Shown: positions 21,795-34,100 of the stretch, one piece after another
How positions within the stretch are numbered: position 1 is the stretch's first letter
How the letters are laid out: every line of letters starts with the position of its first letter
Source of the DNA: Caenorhabditis remanei
Taxonomy: Eukaryota; Nematoda; Chromadorea; Rhabditida; Rhabditidae
Length of the DNA: 64,000 bases
Direction: 5' to 3'
NCBI RefSeq assembly: GCF_010183535.1
Contig: NC_071333.1
Coordinates: forward strand, 744,001-808,000
Program-made: the position numbers and the translations under genes
The notes under the pieces: model-generated
Databases searched by the model: none
Seen by the model: only the letters and a program-made list of their open reading frames with translations
What the model was told of the DNA's origin: nothing

Positions 21795-24519
21795 CTAACG
21801 TTTCTCATCGCACAAATCACAAGTTTTTGGACACAGTGATCTCACGAGTCTTCTATTGAAATCCTTCTGGTGATCGCATTTGCAGTGACACGTTTTGTCT
21901 CCTTTGTCACATTTTCCACACTTTTTACGGTAGTTGCACTTGTCCCCTTCTAATTTGTGATCACCATTTCCGTTGTTTTCTTCATCAGCTGTCAAACTGA
22001 AATATGATACAAACGTCTAAGGTTGTCTGAGAAATAAAACGAAAAAACTGACAACATATGGTCAATGAACTCTAACATCTTTGACTTGTTCTTCGGGTTG
22101 ATAGAGAACTTTTGAACTGCTTCTCTCAAAAACTTGGCTTGCTCCTGTTCAGAATTACAGTATATTTTCATCTTATCGCAATCCTCCACAAGGTCTACAC
22201 ATTTTTTGACAGGAGGTTTTGGAGTGGTAGTAGTGGTAGTAGTGGGTGCTTCAGTGGTGGTTGTCGTAGTGGTGGTAGTTGTAGGTGCTTCAGTAGTAGT
22301 TGTGGTGGTAGTGGTGGTTGGCGCTGGTGTGGTAGTTGTAGTCGTGGATGTTGTTGTAGTAGATGGAGTTGTTACAGGTTCAGGGGTTGGTACCTCGCGT
22401 TTGACAGCAGTACCCTTGCCTTCATTTCCTAAAAACTGTCAATAAGTCAAATTTTCATTTTCATTTTTGCCATAAAACTCGATTTTCTTTAGTATTATGT
22501 ATTTTGTTTTTGACGCTTTGTTACTGGGCTACCGTAAAAACTGTAATAGAGGAGCGTCATGCGGTGCCTGTTCGCAGCGTCACATCTCGGTTTCCAAAGG
22601 AAAGTCAAAAACTGCAAATTGACAAAATGTAGCATAATGTTCATAGAATATTCATCAATTTGAAAAAGCTCCATATCCTTAAATATTGCCGAGAGAGGAT
22701 ACTCCAAATTCTTGCTATCGGGTGCTCCTCTATCACAGGTTTCACGGTATATTATTAATATTCAGAAACATTGATTTGATTTAAGTCTGACAGAATTCAT
22801 CACTTCCATTACCTGAAACAATATTACTCCATTGCTGTTGTGTAGCCGTCAACCATTTCTCAACCTCTTCCTTTGTCATCATCTTCACTACATACCCAGC
22901 TGTACCATTCAATGCACAATGAACATACTGATCTCCAAATTTCTGAATCGCATTCACCGTAATCAGCTCCTTAGAGTAAATACATCCAACTTGCGTCCAC
23001 TTGAACTCCACCGTTCCATCCTGGTTGAAACTGAAACCACATGATTCCAAATGGTCTCCATTTTTGGCTCGGTTTTCAAAAGGAACCACCTCTCCAGTGG
23101 ATGTAGTACAACCTTCTGTAATAATCTGTTTAGTTATGAAGGTTCAGTGAGAAAAAAAACAAACTCAAATCTCCGAACGATCTGACTTGAGTTCCTTGGA
23201 AGCAGTAGAAAGCATTTCCTTCAATATACCGAATAGCATACAATGGGATGAGAAGACTCCCCACAAGACATCCCTTCTTCTCAATTTTTCCAAACTGGCA
23301 AGCATATGCTGTGGAACCGTCTTCAGAATTCCATTCCTGATTGTGGCGGTAGACACTGTTATTATGTTTGCATCCCAGTTCTGAACAAAGGAACACTTAT
23401 CAATAATGTTGTTGACTATAACAACATATACCCGTCACTTCTGCCTTGCGGAGTACACATTTCCCTTCCACCCACGCACATTTTACGATTGCATCCTCCA
23501 CTGTTCCAAAGTCTTCTGGTCTGATGTATGTGTTTTCCGATGTCAAGCAAGCTGAACATCAATCATTTTGTATCACTCAATATGGTTTTAAAGCGAACCC
23601 GCTACTTCCACAGCATATGTTCCATTTTCATATTTTTTGCATTGCATGGTTGACCCCTTTCCAACAACTTTGCTTTCCGACCCAACCTGGTAATTTCAAA
23701 AATTTTTATCTAACGACTAGATATTAGTATGTCTTACTGTAATAGTGTCATTTCTTCTGTCAATCCATGTTGCACGATCTCCGTATACTTGCTCTCCTAC
23801 TCGGCAACCCACAGCTGAAATGTGGCTGTGTTCCGAATTCAATTGTTCGAATGATGTTATGAAATGTTGATGCAAATTCTTTATTGTTACCATAAAGTAA
23901 GAAATAAAGGGATTAAGACAATTGGGGAGTACAATCGGAATTAGATTTCAATATCACCATTTGGTCTGACGATAACATAGTTAGCTGGTACGAGAGCGTG
24001 GTAGTATACGTTCTGCTCACTTGTCTGGTGGTTCAATTTGACCTTGTCACGTTCGATGAAGCAGGTGAATGTCTCTCCATCTGGGAAGGAACGGCTCTTT
24101 CCGACTGGAAGAACTTCTCCGACTGGATCAAGACAGGCTGAAATTGAATTTCCAAATTTCTGCAAGGAAAAAAGCAAGTACGATACCTTTAACAGAATAC
24201 TGAGCGTTACGTCCATCGATGACACAATGATACTTGAACCATTTCTCGTTGTATGTTTCCCATTGCATCAAAGTAACGCCAGTCAAGTCATTTGATGGTT
24301 GGCATCCTGAAATATTGTAAATAGTTTGAAAAATAAGATATGAAAATTCGTACCAGCAATAGTGTATCCTTTAACTGTTCCACTTTGAAAGCATTCGTAT
24401 TTGATGTAGTTCTCCACAAAAAAGCTTCCAGGGATACAGTTCTCTAGGTTGATTGGAGAAATAGCAGATGCTATTCCAAAGAATGAAAGGAATATAAGAA
24501 AAACGGTTGATCGGCTCAT
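21795..24519 (-). CDS. Secreted MIG-18-like/ShKT protein with mucin-like linker (long form)
   Basis: Exons: 24519-24354, 24306-24187, 23814-23738, 23686-23599, 23551-23432, 23380-23165, 23115-22813, 22428-22053, 21996-21795, giving 1,668 nt or 555 residues. A signal peptide (MSRSTVFLIFLSFFGIASA) opens the protein. Four to five cysteine-rich modules follow, mostly on exons bounded by phase-1 introns, with the spacing of the MIG-18-like fibronectin type I domain of nematodes. Next come a threonine-rich segment with TTTTTTEAPTTTT repeats (probably O-glycosylated), a short helical region, and a C-terminal six-cysteine ShKT-like domain from CNYRKKC to CPKTCDLC. This is an extracellular or matrix protein by architecture. 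The first two exons may be shared with a short form ending at 23941. Alternatively the two are separate genes and the long one has an unseen first exon. Confidence 0.65.
22530..22749. mobile_element. Small MITE in an intron (TACCGT ends)
   Basis: The ends are inverted copies: TACCGTAAAAACTGTAATAG on the left, and on the right, in reverse complement, TACCGTGAAACCTGTGATAG, both continuing AGGAGC. TA dinucleotides lie at both edges. At about 220 bp it is non-coding and sits in the 22429-22812 intron of the MIG-18-like gene. Confidence 0.75.
23880..23885 (-). terminator. Poly(A) signal AATAAA after the short form
   Basis: The plus strand reads TTTATT, so AATAAA on the minus strand, 55 nt past the stop of the short isoform and upstream of the exons of the long form. 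Confidence 0.65.
23941..24519 (-). CDS. Secreted MIG-18-like protein, short form
   Basis: Exons 24519-24354, 24306-24187 and 24137-23941 sum to 483 nt, 160 residues plus stop. There is a clear signal peptide ending ASA, then three cysteine-bearing modules (around ENCIPG, CQPSND and CLDPVGEVLPVGKS), the last closely matching the MIG-18-like type I module with its hydrophobic and aromatic spacing. An AATAAA follows at 23880-23885. It is small and complete, with nothing truncated. Exon 3 and the next downstream exon (23814-23738) have the same incoming phase, so both can splice from exon 2. Confidence 0.78.
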
Positions 24520-25013
24520 GTCTAGAAGACACAAATGAGTTGTTGAGTGGGCTGACACTCGGTAGGAGGGACGCTAGATGTTGAAAGTGCAGTAAAGAAT
24601 GCTAAAAAAATAAAGATGTCAGGGGAGGATAGGAGGAACAGAAAAGAAAAAACCAACCCCAGTGAGTGACAGAGTGGGGGGGGGGGATAGAAAGGAACCA
24701 TTTATCACTTCATTCGACATCTCAGTATCAAACGGATCGCCAGATCTATAGTGTGGAGAGAAGATAAGCCGAAAATTTGGGAAAAGTGGCTCAATAACTT
24801 ATGTCTAACGATGAAACGCGGGGTAGAGATGACTCACATTGTTGAAGAAAACGTTTTTTTGAGCTTCTATCAATACGAAAAAATAGTATTAGTTTTGTAG
24901 GTATGTATTTGCGGTGCAGTGGAATTGTATCATTTTTTGGAACTTTTATGTGAAAACAAAAAAAGACATTACAAAGTATACTATTATATATGTACACATT
25001 CCGAATTTCCATC
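24520..25013. other. Promoter of the MIG-18-like gene and 3' flank of the thioesterase
   Basis: Non-coding. It contains an 11-base G run at 24676-24686. The short frame at 24791-25012 has no support. Confidence 0.5.
24676..24686 (+). repeat. Poly-G run, 11 bases
   Basis: An uninterrupted G tract in AT-rich DNA, able to form a G-quadruplex. A longer one is at 52261-52274. Confidence 0.9.
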
Positions 25014-26499
25014 TAAACTTTTGGTGCTCTGATCAAAGCTTCCTGTGCAGTTGAAATGATCAGACGACCATCACGAGACCATAATTTGCCTTCGATGAAT
25101 GCTCGGCTACCTCCTAAAAATAGAACAGTTTGGCTATGAATTTTACGATTAAAACTCTACCTGCTTTTGAACTGATAGTCTCATACAACATCCAGTCATC
25201 CATTCGGAATTCGTTCTCGTGAATCCAAACACAATGGTCCAGTGAGAAAGACATAGAAGGGACAAACCCTTTACGCATGTGCGGCCTGACAGCTGTTGTT
25301 AGCATACTTAAGTCGGTGAGATATGCGGCAACGCATTGATGCAGGCGGTTGTCATCACCTAAAATAGATTAAGGTGGCAAATCGAAAAAAAAAGTTCCCA
25401 CCTAGATTCTCTCTGGCACGAATCCAAATCATTGACATTGGTTCAGTGTCCTCCTTCAACAAGTATTTTCCCGGGTTGACTGGTCTCACGTCGAAAACTC
25501 TCTCAAATGCGTCAGGAATTTCTTTAAGGAAATGTTGAATCACCCCAGCGGTCACTTCATCCACATCTTTGCTTCTCAACGCTTCAAGAGCTGCTTCACG
25601 GGCTGGCTGGAATTCCAAATAAGAATTAAAGTAGAGAAGAGCTGTGTGCTTACAAGTAACGCTTCTGGTGCAGTCACTTCTGGCATTTTTGAGTTGTGTT
25701 TGATAGCATCCGGTTCTTTCTGGAGTAATTTTATTGTGTTGTCTTACTTAAGCTAGTTTTTGTTGAGGATCATCTTTTTTTCCTAGTTTCATGCATATAT
25801 TGACACCCCGGTTTCCAAATCTCATCTCTGTGTATCTTACATGATGGAAACTAATCTGGCACGAGAATATAGCTTCTCCATCCTGCACTGCTTTAACCAC
25901 TCTTGTACAAAAACTCCTTCCGTCTCGAATCCGATCTATCATGTATAGAATGGGCTTGTCTACGCTTCCTGAACGACAAAACATGTTTGAAACAGTTGCT
26001 GTTTGTTCCCTCTATCAACTGACCCGTCTTGATGAAATAGCTGTGTAACGAATGAGGGATGAAGCAATCCTCAACAGTTGCGGCAGCTGCAGCGAGCGAT
26101 TGTCCAACCACCTAAAGTTTGATACTAATGGTAAAGGAAATGATAAGAAAATAACTGAAGGGTTATAAAATTGACTCACTTGACCTCCATAAACTGCATT
26201 GTATGAATGACGACCTTTAAGTAGATGACGAGCGCTGTAAAAAATATATGTTTTTAAAATATTTTTTTGAAAGCTAAACTTTGGTTTTAAAACTCACATA
26301 TATAGGTTGGTATCAATTCTTTGGAGATTTAAGAAGGTGTCGATAAGTCCCGCTTTGATGTCATCAGCTCTCGATTCAAATTCAATGTGTTCTACATTGC
26401 AAAGCGGAGTTCCCTAAATCAGTTTGTTCAAGGAAATTTAATTGAAGTCATTTAACAATAATAGTTACTTACCTCAGTTGGTGGCTTTGGTTTTGCCAT
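25014..26499 (-). CDS. Acyl-CoA thioesterase II (ACOT8/TesB family)
   Basis: About nine exons run from MAKPKPPTE at 26499 to the stop at 25014; the 25838/25720 junction joins SFHH to KEPDAIKH. The protein hydrolyses fatty acyl-CoA to free fatty acid and CoA. It has the double hot-dog layout. The N-terminal half carries SYNAVYGGQVVGQSL and SYFIKTG. The C-terminal half carries SLDHCVWIHENEFRMDDW, LYETISSKAGGSRAF and ISTAQEALIR, which include the family's Asp (SLDH), Ser/Thr (ISS) and Gln (AQE) catalytic positions. The length of about 320 residues fits. The C-terminus is RAPKV rather than the SKL-type peroxisomal signal of mammalian ACOT8, so peroxisomal import by PTS1 is not evident. It lies 0.66 kb downstream of ifd-2 on the same strand, too far for a typical operon. 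Confidence 0.92.
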
Positions 26500-27157
26500 T
26501 TCCTTTGAAAATCTAAACGAAAAATGTTGGGTTCAATGATTTGTTTTTGAAATGTTTTCAAAATGCGAAGGAGACGAAAAAAGTGAAAAAATAAAGGATC
26601 AATGACAGATAATGATGATGGGGAAATAACGATGCGACAATGTAGTCAACATCATATTTTGTTATTTTACTTCGATTTCTAAACGAGAGATAGAAAACAT
26701 CACAAGTAGTATAAAATAGTATAGGAGCATTCTTTATGAAACATTTCAGGTTCAGATACTGCCATTATATACTCGTCCATAAATAATAATCTGAAATGGC
26801 GAAGCGGAAACAATATTCCTAGTATAGTGTGGTCAAATAAATACATTGGACCACCACGTGTAAACGTTGCGTTATCAGTGCATTCTTATACTTTATAACA
26901 GACTTTTGATCATGGTAAATATGCAAAGTACAATAGAAAAAGTTTCAATCGGCAGAGATGAAGTATTGGCAAATGGAGTAATTCGAATTGACGGGTACAA
27001 ATGGACAATCATCAAGTTACAACTTTCTCTCCCAACGTTCAAGTTCAAATATCAAATTTGAATCCAAGAATGTTCGAGAATAAGAGAAAAATGTGACTAG
27101 TCTTACTGAGCAAGTACCCAACATTTCATATTACTTTCCATCACCGAAAAATATAAT
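26500..27157. other. Non-coding spacer between ifd-2 and the thioesterase
   Basis: It holds the 3' UTR of ifd-2 and the promoter of the thioesterase gene. A plus-strand frame at 26867-27061 has no supporting features. Confidence 0.55.
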
Positions 27158-29036
27158 TTAGAGAAGTTGTCTAGTGCTTGTATCGGTGTACGCCGAGCCA
27201 TAAGCGTGATAAGAAGTTGTGCGAAGACCTGTTGCAGGAGTTTCAATGACCACGTGACTTTGAGCTGTCGTACGTAAATGCTCCGCGTTTTCCATAAGTT
27301 TCCGGTAGTGTGTGATTTCATTTCGGAGGTTCTGAGAATGTCAATGAATTTTTTCAGGAGTTTTGTTGTTATAACAAACTCACAATTTGATTCTCAACAA
27401 GTTTGTCAAGTTCCACAGAGAGTTTCGTGCATTCTTCTCTCATTTTTATGACCGAATTCTCCTTCTCTGTTAATGTGAACTCGAATATTCTCAGATTTTC
27501 CTTATCTTGATAATGCATGTCATCAATTCTCTTCAGAAGTTGTTGGTTCTGAAAACAATAACCGTTGTAAGTGAGAAAGTTATGTTTATGCTTACTGTAG
27601 TTTCTGCATCTGACAGTTTTCCACGGAACTCATTGACAATTGAACGGATACGCAGGATTTCTTCCTAAAATTAAAAACTTCAAACACAGTTTTTTAATAT
27701 CATTATTACCCTGGCCAGGTTCTGATTCAAACTAAATGTTTCAGATCCCTTCTTAATCTCCAACGTCTTCTTATGATACCATTCCTCCCATGTCTTTCTA
27801 GTAGCCCGTGAATCCTTCTCAAACCTATCACGAATCTCTTTCATAGCTGCGTGAAGCTCTTTATGGAAGTACTCTCTATTCTTATCTGTTGTATCCCGTC
27901 TGGCCTTGTTGATTTCTTCTCGAATAGCAATCTCGTGTTGAGTAATACTTCCATTGAGACGTTTCACGAGTTCTTGAGCGGCGGAAGTGTGCTTAGTGCG
28001 CTCTTTGTCTCTAAGAGCATGAACGCGCTTGATTTCACTTCGAAGACGAGAAATTTCAGTGTTGATATGACTTTTTTCTTCTTCACAATCTGATGTAAGG
28101 CGCTTGAGGTAAGCGTTCTGAAATTTTAAAAAAATGGTCGAAGTGTGTTGAGTATGAAACATACCTCAGCCTCGAGATCTGACAGTTTTTTCATCTGACT
28201 CTTTTTATCCTCCCTCATCTTCACTCTCAGCTCGAATGAACTAGTCAGACTGAAAAACGTAAATGTTTATATTGTTGAAACAAATTCTGCTACACTAACT
28301 TCTTTTTAGCTGCAATGACTTCTGGTTCCAGTTTTCGAATGCTCTGTTCAGCGGTGGAGATCTTCGCTTTGTTCTCTCGGACCAGCGTAGCCAGTGACTA
28401 AATACAAAAACTCGAATGACTGAAATATTCATGTAAAAATCTCACATTTTTCTCAGATTCAAAGTAAACTCCAATACGTCCAGCATGGGTTTGGGCTGCA
28501 TGACGGAAAACGCCGATGTCATTTTCAAGAACACGGTTTTGAGCTTCCAGGAAACGAACCTGAAAAAAACGAAACAACTTATATTTTGAAAACAAAAAAG
28601 TGTTTTTAGAGTGTCTTCTACTACTCTAATAATCATAGTCAACATTTATCCGGGTTGTACAAAAATGTTTACTCCAAAAACTGACATGGCATTTTTACTT
28701 CCTTCAGTAAACACCCTCAACTGTCCTGTCGCTACTCCAAAATTATGTTTAATCAGCATTTCTGCTGAATCACTCCGAAATTTTGGGAAATGATGATGTT
28801 ATATGACTGTAAGTTCTTACCTTTTCCACATATCTTGCCAGTCTATTATTCAAATCTGCAATTTCAATCTTCTCTCTGTCACGATTATCTCGAATAATTG
28901 CGGCTGCATTTTGAGCGTATGCTGAGAGTGATCCACTACTGGTGATTCCAGTTGGGAGATTTGTTCTTCCACTTTCAATGATCCTAGCAAGAGCTGGATG
29001 ATTGGTCAAACGTTTCGGGTTAAGCGGGTCGGTCAT
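27158..29036 (-). CDS. ifd-2: Cytoplasmic intermediate filament protein, IFD type
   Basis: Eight exons on the minus strand give about 445 residues. A head region (MTDPLNPKRLTNHP...) leads into the rod start IADLNNRLARYVEKV, which splices to VRFLEAQNRVLENDI, the classic coil 1A signature. Long heptad-repeat exons follow (27703-28116 region), and the rod ends at NEITHYRKLMENAE, the conserved helix-termination motif. The tail is only about 40 residues and lacks a lamin tail domain, as in the IFC/IFD class. In C. elegans IFD proteins form the terminal web and endotube of the intestine. The assignment to ifd-2 rather than another ifd gene rests on adjacency to daf-3, which I recall from the C. elegans gene order. 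Confidence 0.9.
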
Positions 29037-29534
29037 GTTAATTATCTGTAAGGATTAGTATCAAAAGAAATGAAATATTGAGTGATTGTAGCATTGACAA
29101 TGTGCGGGAAGACAAAATGATGATAATAGTTGTAAAAATAAATAAATGTTGTATAGCAACACAAGAAGACAGTCTGAAACAATCAAAACGTATCTAACTG
29201 AGAATGCAGATGGGCGTTATCAACTGTTCTCTTTTCCTCTTATCATGTTTGTTGCGTTTGGAGGTTTGGATGGCAGAGCGCTAATTTTCATGCTCTTTGA
29301 ATGGAATGTTACTCTCATTTTGTATACAAACGAATGAGTCATAAAACTTAACCTTATTGGAATATTTGGCATTATCAGAATAATGATTCACATGGAATTA
29401 AAGAAATTATGCGTAGGAAGTACATATTTCATATTTCTTTGTGAAAATGTTTATACTCGAAAAATTCAACATGGAAGAATTTTATCACAACACTTGTGAA
29501 TACTTTGTTATCAAATTTTTTGTTCTATAATAGA
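29037..29534. other. Promoter region of ifd-2
   Basis: Non-coding spacer of 0.5 kb holding the ifd-2 upstream region and the 3' end of the small gene. No specific binding site was identified with confidence. Confidence 0.5.
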
Positions 29535-29855
29535 TTAGAGAAGTTGTTTTGGTGATTCCATTCCAAAATTCTGAAGATTGTAGAGCTGCTTGATAATGTT
29601 CCCGTTTCCAGAAGACAGTGGCTCGGTTCTCTGATTTGCAGCACCATTATTAGCGCCAGCAAGATTCTTGTTTTCTGCAAACCAACAAATAAAAGATGAT
29701 AAAAAACAAAACCTACCGAAACCATCAAATTGAAGTTTATTGTTCATGTCTTTCATCAAAAGTTTGAACTTTTGGTCGTAGAACCCGACAATCATCTTTT
29801 TTGTGGATGGAGTATTCAAAGGAGGGAAATGGTCAATTGGCACTTCGAAAATCAT
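29535..29855 (-). CDS. Small orphan protein, 92 residues
   Basis: I do not recognise it. The two exons are 29855-29717 and 29674-29535, split by a 42 nt intron with GTAGGT and TTTGCAG ends. They sum to 279 nt, exactly 92 codons plus stop. The N-terminus is MIFEVPIDHFPPLNTP, followed by a mixed region with KMIVGFYDQKFKLLMK. The second half is Asn/Gln/Ser-rich. There is no signal peptide or membrane segment. A start at 29882 (MHLFGFFSK) is also possible, but the 29855 ATG is the simpler choice. It sits between ifd-2 and daf-3 on the same strand. The function is unknown. Confidence 0.55.
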   Translation of the reverse strand: MIFEVPIDHFPPLNTPSTKKMIVGFYDQKFKLLMKDMNNKLQFDGFGRFCFLSSFICWFAENKNLAGANNGAANQRTEPLSSGNGNIIKQLYNLQNFGMESPKQLL

Positions 29856-31176
29856 TTTCGAAAAAAAACCAAACAGATGCAAATATGTTTCTTCTAGAAC
29901 CCCATCCCTTAAATATATGTTTCACGGAAGTTACGTAGGCATACTACGTCACAATCCATTCAAATAATATGATACTGAGAACTTTCATTTTGTGGATGGG
30001 TTTGGTTCGTTGAAGTCTTTAGAAATCAGGTTTTTGGAATTTGAAGTCATAAAATAACGAGGGACAGTAATGAGTTCCAGGTTTGTCAGAATTTCAGGCA
30101 ACTGTGAGTCACTGAACGAACAGTAGTCATTCTCCACGTGATAATGTATAAAAGAGTTGTTAACAAGTAGAATTAAAAAATAGTTTCGTTGACTTTATAT
30201 AAGCGGTTTCATCAGCATTTTTCATGACATGAAAATTTTAATTCGTAACAGTAAATTCAGAACATACATTTTTATATTCTCACTGCAATTTATTATAACT
30301 TAACATTTTTGTTAATTCCCCCAAAGATTTTGTTTTGATTTTTCCTTTTTATGCAATTAATGCTAATTTAACTACCTAAAAAGTCCAAATATTAGATTTT
30401 CTCCACTATCTTGGTTACCAGCCGAAAATTTTTTTAGTAGCAAAAAATCAGTAGCAAAACCGTAAAATTTACTATATTTATGATTTGTTTCAGAACTAGC
30501 ACGAGTGTTTTTGGATAGTGTTCACACAGGAAGTTTGTGTGAAATCTATAAAAACTCTTTCAATAGCTCTGAAAATTTTTTGTACACCTTCTGTATTTGA
30601 AACCGTTTTCGTTTCATATGACTCTTCACAACCAAACTTAATCAACTATTCACATTTCTCCATTCAAATTCGAGAATATAAGATTTATTAGTGTTGACGG
30701 ATTATATTTACATGCTATATTTTTGTTTAACATTCACTCAATATATAGATATTTTCAGAAATGTATACTATGACGGTTTTAAAACAGGTGGTGTTAAAAA
30801 GCTAGACGGGAGTTGGGAAAAGTCACTGAGAAAAGGATGACATTGCGAATCTTTAGAAAATACCTGTGAACTAGCGACTAAACATTTGAGATATTCGATT
30901 TGAGAAGAGGGGACCAAAAGCGAAAGCGAAAGTGAAAGAGAGAAAAAAGAAACATTTGAAACTGTAGGCGAAATGCAGGGCTTTGACTAGAAGACATTTG
31001 ATACAGAAGTTAGTTAAAGGATGTTCGAGTAATTAGATCGTATTTTTGAGGGAAGGACTAGATGAGCAGTTTTTGAATAGATAGCGAGGAATGGTACGAA
31101 TTAAAGATAATTTAAACAGACATGCAAATTTTATCGTTGGAATGATGAGTTGATCGCTGACTTCATGAACAAGATC
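29856..31176. other. Gene-free spacer downstream of daf-3
   Basis: AT-rich with a purine-rich GAAAGCGAAAGCGAAAGTGAAAGAG stretch near 30918. It contains the 3' UTR of daf-3 and the promoter of the small gene. No other features were seen. Confidence 0.5.
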
Positions 31177-34100
31177 TTAATCAGGGGAAACGTCGACACC
31201 GAGTTTTGCGTAATCATGCATCTGAAACCCTTGGAATCGATTCTCAAGGTCGTTCAGAATTGCGTCCATGTAGTCGAAGGCTCTAAAAAATCTTGATCTT
31301 TTGAGATTACAAATGTTTTTTGAACGGATTTGAAACCACAAAAAAACCGCTAATCCCCGTTTTGTATTTTAAAATGTCTTTGCCGGATTAGTGACTAGTC
31401 ACGTTTGTTCAGACTACTCTTTCTAAACTACCGTATGCAATCTGTCCCATGAGCACTCAAATACCCCCACTAACGAGTTAATCTTGAGCTCCAACCAGAC
31501 AGGGCACTGTGATACGATAGGACGCTCTGGGTATGCATCTCCGAATCCTTTTCCAAACGAAACCTTGACACAGCAGTACTTGACAAGAGAGTCGGTGGTT
31601 ACACGAGCTTCCTGAAATTACACAATTATAAAACTTGACTTGAAGCTGATAGGTTACCCTTTGAATAGCAATAAGAGGTATCCGGTGGTAAACCTCGAAC
31701 ATCGGATTGCGGTTGCCGTTTTGTTGCAAGTATAATCTGGCCATTTGTTTCGAGTACAATCGGTCTCTGATAATCTGCTTTACTCTTGTAAAGCCGAATA
31801 CTTTGACTTTAGCATGTCCATAGAGTTTATGAACTTTGTTGACTCGAATGCCTGGACATTGATCATCAAGATAACCAGAAGTGACGAAGATTGGGAGTCT
31901 CATGTTGTTTTGGAGCCAAACACTTCCATCGGTCTTGTATGAGAAGCGGATTCCATCAATCATTGCTTTACTGAAATTGAAAACATCACAATATTATTCT
32001 CCATTTCTAATGATTTACCGAATTTTGAATGCCATTGTACTTCTGGATGGGTTTTGAATGAGACCGAGGCTCAGCCGTTGTTCCGAGATGATGAATCCGC
32101 TATCTATATGGAAGTTTCCTCTGTAGCATTCTCTCTCGATGTAGCAATCTCCCTCTTCGTAGTAGCTAACAACTCCCCAACGAACATCTGAAAACACTCA
32201 CATTAGGAACTGCATGCAAATAATGAATGCATACTATCATCAGGAAGTGTGTAAAGCAGTGAAAACCAACCTGGTGCGACCGGCGGCTCTTTTCCAGACA
32301 TACACAGCGATTCGTGGGTTACTCTGAATAATAATTTGAATGAATGTACACAAGCACGGCGGCTTACTTCACGACAAAGTTGGCCAAGTCGGAGTACGGT
32401 GCCTCTGCAGCTGGACGGTCTTCGTCTTCGTCTTCAACAGCTTCCTCTCCTCGTGGTAACGGCCTGTATTTGTAGCTTCCAACACCCAGAATGTCTTTAT
32501 CGACCATCTGGAATATCAAAAATTGCAGAATGAAAGTATTGTAAAAAATAAAATATATATAAAAAATCTTTTGTTCTTTTATGTTGCTTGTCTTTTTTGT
32601 TGCAGGATGAGTGATGGGAAATGGTTGCAAAAAGTTAAAAGTTGAGACTAAGAAATGGCAATGAAATGATATTGGTTAATAATAAAATGAAGACAAGAAC
32701 ACTTAATCGTGAAAAAGATCAAAGAAGGAAAGACGTTTTTCATTTATATTGCAATTCAATTACAACCTATTTTAACCTCTTCCGAATAGAGAAATTTATG
32801 AACTACAGGGTGGCTAATAAGTATACAACGCCACTAATTCTTGGATATTCGGCGGGAAAACGCTTGAATCAACAAAAAAGCGTTATGAATAGTTGGAATG
32901 TTCAAAATAGATTTAGTATACAAAAAGAATTCGAAGTTGGATACTTTGCCTTTGATACAGGCCATCAGACGTGAGACGCAAAAATCGCCTGTGCGCCGCG
33001 TATCGGGCGTGATCTGGACTTATGATAAACATTTTATTATTGAACCTTTTTCCAACCGTCAAAAGCAGAAACTTTTGTTATCAAAAGGTGATAGTAGGTC
33101 CCCTTAACGTTACCAGGCCTATGACCACCTTTTTTCTAAAACTGTGATGGTCTGGGCCGCGGTGATATCTTACGGTAGAACTTCGTTAGTTTTCATTTTA
33201 AAAAATGCGAAAATCAACTCGGGGTCTTCCAAAACTTGGTTTTGAAGGATGTTTTGTTCCTCTGTACAGCTCAAAAATCTACTGGACGCTTTTTCATTTT
33301 TCAACAAGATTGGGCTACCTCCCACAGTTCCAAATCAACAAAATTCATCATCTCTCTCATTTTCCTGGCTTCTGGAATAACGACTTTAGGCCTTCCTCGT
33401 CGGCGGATCTGAGTCCGATGGATTTCATCGTATGGGAATATTTGAAGAGCAAGTTCTCAGGAATCTCCTACAACATGGCCGTTGTTCTCAAGACCGTCCT
33501 TCAGAAGATATGGGACGAAGTCGACGTCGACTACCTGCGGCGCACAGGCGATTTTGGCGTCTTACGTCTGATGGCCTGTATCAAAGGCAAAGTATCCAAC
33601 TTCGAATTATTTTTGTATACTAAATCTATTTTGAACATTCCAACTATTCATAACGCTTTTTGGTTGATTCAAGCGTTTTCCCGCCGAATATCCAAGAATT
33701 AGTGGCGTTGTATACTTATTAGCCACCCTGTACAACCTAGTTTTGCATTTACCAAAACAAGTGTTCTTATAGTAACCTACTCCCCTCAATAGATTTCATT
33801 ACAGTAACTCACTTAGAAAAAAGTTACTGTACCGTGACCCACTGCTTAGACCAAGCCAATTAAAATTAACTTACCCGAACAAAATTTGGATTGGACGATT
33901 CATCAGGTCTTGCATCTTCCTCTGACGCATCGAAGAACCGTTCAGTGAATGTCTGAAGTCCAAAAATCAGTTGAAACATTTCTTACGATATGTGTCTTAC
34001 CTCTCTACAGTACGTTCTGAACTTGCTCAATGGAATAAAGAACCTGGGTGTCCAATCGGCTGAAACAGACATTTTTGAATTAATCTCAGAAATAAATCCA

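Noticed and set aside
22495..22707. 70-residue minus-strand frame
   Set aside because: Falls within a MITE in an intron.
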